Shown here: positions 63,008 to 64,000 of the stretch, in pieces
Layout of the letters: every line of letters begins with the position of its first letter
Numbering within the stretch: the stretch's first letter is position 1
Assembly: GCF_001632805.1 (NCBI RefSeq)
Contig: NZ_CP007220.1
Location: 2,976,001 to 3,040,000, forward strand
Source of the DNA: Mycobacteroides chelonae CCUG 47445
GTDB lineage: Bacteria; Actinomycetota; Actinomycetes; Mycobacteriales; Mycobacteriaceae
Direction of reading: 5' to 3'
Length of the DNA stretch: 64,000 nucleotides
The notes under the pieces: generated by a model
Seen by the model: only the letters and a program-made list of their open reading frames with translations
Told to the model about the DNA's origin: nothing
Databases searched by the model: none
Translations under genes and position numbers: made by a program

Positions 63008-64000
63008 CACTTCGGCTCGAGACCGATCTCGACAAGGTCGAGCAGAACACGCGGATCCTGGTTGATCGGCTTACCGGGGTGGGCATCCGGGTCACCGGCA
63101 TCACCAAGGCAGTGTTGGGCTCGCCGGGTGTCGGTGCGGCGATGCTGCGCGGCGGCGCCCGCGGACTCGGTGACTCACGGATACCGAACCTCGCTCGGCT
63201 GGCCGGCCTCGACTGCCTACCGCTACGCACGTTGATCCGCTCACCCATGCTCAGCCAAGTGGCACAGATCGTTGACATCGCCGATGTCAGTCTGAACACC
63301 GAGGCCGTCGTCCTGGCTGCGCTCGATAAGGCCGCGTCCCAACAGAACCGGGTACATGCCGTCGTGCTCATGGTTGAACTGGGCGACCTGCGTGAGGGCA
63401 TCGCGCTGGACGACGCCCCCGAAGCTGCGCGGGCCGTTCTTGGCCACTCCTCGTTGCGGCTCGCCGGGCTCGGTGCCAACCTCGCTTGTCAGAGCGGCGT
63501 CGTGCCCGACGACCGGAACATGGGCATCCTTACGGAGCTCGCGAACCACATCGAGGCACTGCACGGGATCTCGCTCGAGGTTGTCTCAGGCGGCAACTCT
63601 GCGAACCTGAACTGGGCGCTGCACACACACGACGTCGGCCGGATCGACGAACTCCGGCTCGGTGAAGCCATTCTTCTCGGCGTCGACCCGCTGTACCGAA
63701 CACCGATCCCCGGCCTGCACACGAATGCCTTCACCTTGAGTGCAGAAGTCATCGAGGTCGCGATGAAACCCGCTCAACCCTGGGGGCATCGTGCTCAGGC
63801 GGCATTCGGCGAAGCACCGGCCCGCACCGGCAGTGCGACTGTGCGCCAGGCAATCCTGGCCCTCGGCCGCCAGGACGTGGACCCGGATGGCCTGCAGCCA
63901 CCCGAGGGCATCATGGTCCTCGGGATGAGCAGCGACCATCTGGTGGTCGACCTCGGTGATCACCAGGCGGTTGTCGGAGACGAGATCGCCTTCGGTATCG
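63004..64000 (+). CDS. alanine/ornithine racemase-family PLP enzyme, 3' end outside the window
   Basis: 332 visible codons of a PLP-dependent alanine-racemase-fold protein: VTLRLETDLDKVEQNTRILVDRL with the PLP lysine in GITKAVLGSPG, VHAVVLMVELGDLREGI, LGANLACQSGVVPDDRNMGILTELANHIEALHG and EVVSGGNSANLNW with DELRLGEAILLGVDP toward the end of the barrel. It most resembles ornithine-racemase-like members, not Alr. GTG 63004 overlaps the DUF1611 stop. The gene continues beyond the right edge. Confidence 0.85.
   Translation, partial: MTLRLETDLDKVEQNTRILVDRLTGVGIRVTGITKAVLGSPGVGAAMLRGGARGLGDSRIPNLARLAGLDCLPLRTLIRSPMLSQVAQIVDIADVSLNTEAVVLAALDKAASQQNRVHAVVLMVELGDLREGIALDDAPEAARAVLGHSSLRLAGLGANLACQSGVVPDDRNMGILTELANHIEALHGISLEVVSGGNSANLNWALHTHDVGRIDELRLGEAILLGVDPLYRTPIPGLHTNAFTLSAEVIEVAMKPAQPWGHRAQAAFGEAPARTGSATVRQAILALGRQDVDPDGLQPPEGIMVLGMSSDHLVVDLGDHQAVVGDEIAFGI

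Noticed and set aside
1..64000. tRNA, rRNA or CRISPR array
   Set aside because: No tRNA-like cloverleaf, rRNA segment or regularly spaced repeat was noticed by eye. A covariance-model search could still reveal small RNAs.

Overview
The window is high-GC, gene-dense actinobacterial chromosome. Mycobacterium-type genes (aftC, hemQ, ideR, sigA/sigB, cei, an EspC-like T7SS protein) and gene order place it in Mycobacteriaceae. From memory, the order GNAT - AFG1 ATPase - ribD-like - secreted hydrolase - aftC - msrB - hemQ - hemY - hemE - DUF3000 - RNase D-like - dxs, then trmA-like - APC permease - ceoB - ceoC - ... - dut - ... - cei - suhB - ppgK - sigA, then ridA - yihY - DUF3039 - DUF3099 - sigB - ideR - DUF4192, follows M. 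tuberculosis Rv2669-Rv2712. Many genes here have no counterpart in that order, and I would guess the M. abscessus/chelonae group (Mycobacteroides). That species guess is inference.

Layout. 1-12 kb: mixed metabolism (carboxylic acid reductase cut by the left edge, amidohydrolase, ferredoxin/DUF-type metal hydrolase pair with a divergent TetR regulator, ABC1 kinase, SDR, FkbM methyltransferase). 12-22 kb: conserved core with riboflavin-like reductase, arabinan synthesis and the hemE-hemY-hemQ coproporphyrin-dependent haem operon. 22.4-25.1 kb: a lower-GC three-gene insertion (EspC-like protein, 553-aa protein, lipoprotein) between the RNase D-like gene and dxs. 25-34 kb: dxs, nhaA, tRNA/rRNA methyltransferase family, APC permease and the two-gene TrkA potassium-uptake regulator. 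35-37.5 kb: an ECF sigma factor (SigI-like) divergent from an NmrA/DUF385 operon, with mirror-image promoter-like elements between them. 37.5-43.7 kb: core (DUF3710, dut, DUF4193, cei, suhB, ppgK, sigA). 43.8-56.6 kb: accessory-rich, with a TSUP permease, an unrecognised two-gene unit, a foreign low-GC pair (AlbA_2/Schlafen-type protein and DUF2971 protein) bounded by a 32-bp perfect direct repeat at the 5' end of ogt, a GntR-fatty acid hydroxylase operon and a DUF692 (MNIO) operon. 56.7-61.6 kb: core (yihY, sigB, ideR). 61.8 kb to the end: a DUF1611/PLP-racemase pair, the second gene cut by the right edge.

Functionally the core parts cover cell-envelope building (aftC, cei), isoprenoid and haem precursors (dxs, hemEYQ), potassium and sodium homeostasis (ceoBC, nhaA) and global transcription control (sigA, sigB, ideR). 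sigB carries a recognisable MprA-type direct repeat and an ECF-type promoter. No tRNA, rRNA, CRISPR array, transposase or integrase was seen. No gene-free stretch exceeds 300 bases; the longest gaps (61570-61831, 39522-39722, 43694-43858, 42160-42322) hold promoters, a CRP-type site, hairpins or a palindrome described below.

The best candidates for something undescribed are the repeat-bounded island at 46173-48783, the divergent ECF promoters at 36022-36094, the T7SS-like operon at 22434-25108, the orphan MNIO operon at 54650-56134 (which includes a 56-aa gene), and the shared domain between the proteins at 44959 and 45918.
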